Assembly: GCA_003427395.1 (NCBI GenBank) | Contig: BFEA01000192.1 | Coordinates: 883,713-933,486, forward strand | Source of the DNA: Chara braunii | Taxonomy: Eukaryota; Streptophyta; Charophyceae; Charales; Characeae | Reading direction: 5' to 3' | Length of the DNA: 49,774 nucleotides | Part shown: positions 49,264-49,774 of the stretch, one piece after another | How the letters are laid out: each line of letters begins with the position of its first letter | How positions within the stretch are numbered: position 1 is the stretch's first letter | Notes under the pieces: model-generated | Database searches by the model: none | Seen by the model: only the letters and a program-made list of their open reading frames with translations | Told to the model about the DNA's origin: nothing | Translations under genes and position numbers: made by a program

Positions 49264-49774
49264 TGAGTGGATCAAAGGGTGGTGAAGGTACAGTTGACGA
49301 TAGGAGGCAGACACGACAGGAGACCGGTAGGATACCCGTAGTGTTCCGGGTTCTACTACAAGGAGATGAGAGTAGACTTAGGGCCGAAGCAAGGGCCCGT
49401 AATCTAGAGACTGCGAGATGGGCAACAGCAGCGGTTGAATGGGCGTTGGCAGGAGGAGCAGCTAGCACGGTAGCAATGACTACCTCTTCAGCCACTTCTG
49501 CTGCAAACTCCACTAGTCAGAGTTTGGGCATGCCGCTCAACGCGACCAGTTCACAATCCATCTCCAGTACGTCAGGAGTTGGCACTAGTCAGATGGGGGG
49601 CTCGCAGTTCAGCTCGCCGCCTCCACGCACCCGGGAGCAGATGGATCTTCAGCAAGCAGCCACTTCTGCTGCAAACTCCACTGGTCAGAGTTTGGGCATG
49701 CCGCTCAACGCGACCAGTTCACAATCCATCTCCAGTACGTCAGGAGTTGGCACTAGTCAGATGGGGGGCTCGCA
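49264..49774 (+). CDS. Element E Gag N-terminus, runs off the window
   Basis: Starts MSGSKGGEGTVDDRRQTR and stays open to the window end (170 codons). It aligns with the C and D Gag starts (basic stretch LRAEARARNLETARW, then Ala/Ser/Thr-rich). A 116-base segment (49491-49606) repeats in frame at 49659-49774 with a 168-base period, giving a Ser/Thr/Gln-rich repeat. No stops, unlike C and D. Confidence 0.65.
49491..49774 (+). repeat. In-frame 168-bp direct repeat in E Gag
   Basis: GCCACTTCTGCTGCAAACTC starts at 49491 and at 49659. The two 116-base copies differ at one visible base (A/G near 49515 and 49683). The second copy reaches the last base of the window. Confidence 0.9.

Overview
This window looks like repeat-filled nuclear DNA of a eukaryote, most likely a streptophyte plant or alga. 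It holds parts of at least eight LTR retrotransposons. Those with readable pol genes are Ty3/gypsy chromoviruses: the gene order is gag-PR-RT-RNase H-integrase, and A, D, F and G carry a C-terminal chromodomain. Priming sites read as TGGTATCAGAGC or close variants, which matches the initiator-Met tRNA priming usual in plant retroelements. The very repeat-dense sequence, the N gap and the 0.9-1.0 kb LTRs would fit a large charophyte genome such as Chara, but that is an inference without a database search. I found no convincing host protein gene, rRNA gene or functional tRNA gene.

Layout, left to right. 1-2040: an LTR-end-like arm, a family-F LTR (308-1032) and unassigned DNA with a dispersed GCCTGAT repeat. 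2041-8700: element A on the minus strand (3' LTR, integrase plus chromodomain, RNase H, RT, protease, gag, leader). 8978-14885: element C on the plus strand (5' LTR, PBS, duplicated leader, gag, protease, RT), broken inside the RT catalytic motif and fused to element B. 14883-17060: element B on the minus strand (end of gag/protease linker, gag, leader), broken in the protease. 17318-17742: a possible small DNA transposon. 17813-24038: element F on the plus strand, with both LTRs, gag lost, a duplicated protease, then RT, RNase H, integrase and chromodomain. 24039-24228: antisense LTR fragment of the D family. 24229-26000: unassigned DNA with short repeats. 26030-28550: two 5' element fragments (H and I) with PBS sites. 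28553-30082: pyrimidine-rich, gapped, tandem-repeat and AT-rich DNA. 30083-38738: element G, the most complete copy, with both ~1.02-1.03 kb LTRs. 38878-47645: element D, with both LTRs, a tRNA-headed retroposon inserted in its 5' LTR, a small TIR element and an inversion in gag, and a deletion of RT and RNase H. 47646-49774: element E, running off the window.

All the coding regions are decayed by frameshifts and stops. Many stops are TAG where related copies have Gln, or TGA where Arg is expected, as repeated C-to-T change at CAG and CGA would produce. Several copies also lack catalytic residues (RT YxDD in G, the first integrase Asp in A, the protease DSG/DTG in C, D and one copy in F), so most look unable to move on their own.

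The most unusual signals are: a dense array of TGACGTGGC motifs (the plant bZIP 'Hex' site) in the leaders of several chromoviruses, strongest in G; a ~1 kb retroposon with two tRNA-like units, an A-tail and a target-site duplication; a conserved leader module with a TATA-like box shared by C, D and E; and a 15-bp perfect inverted repeat bounding a flipped zinc-knuckle segment in D.
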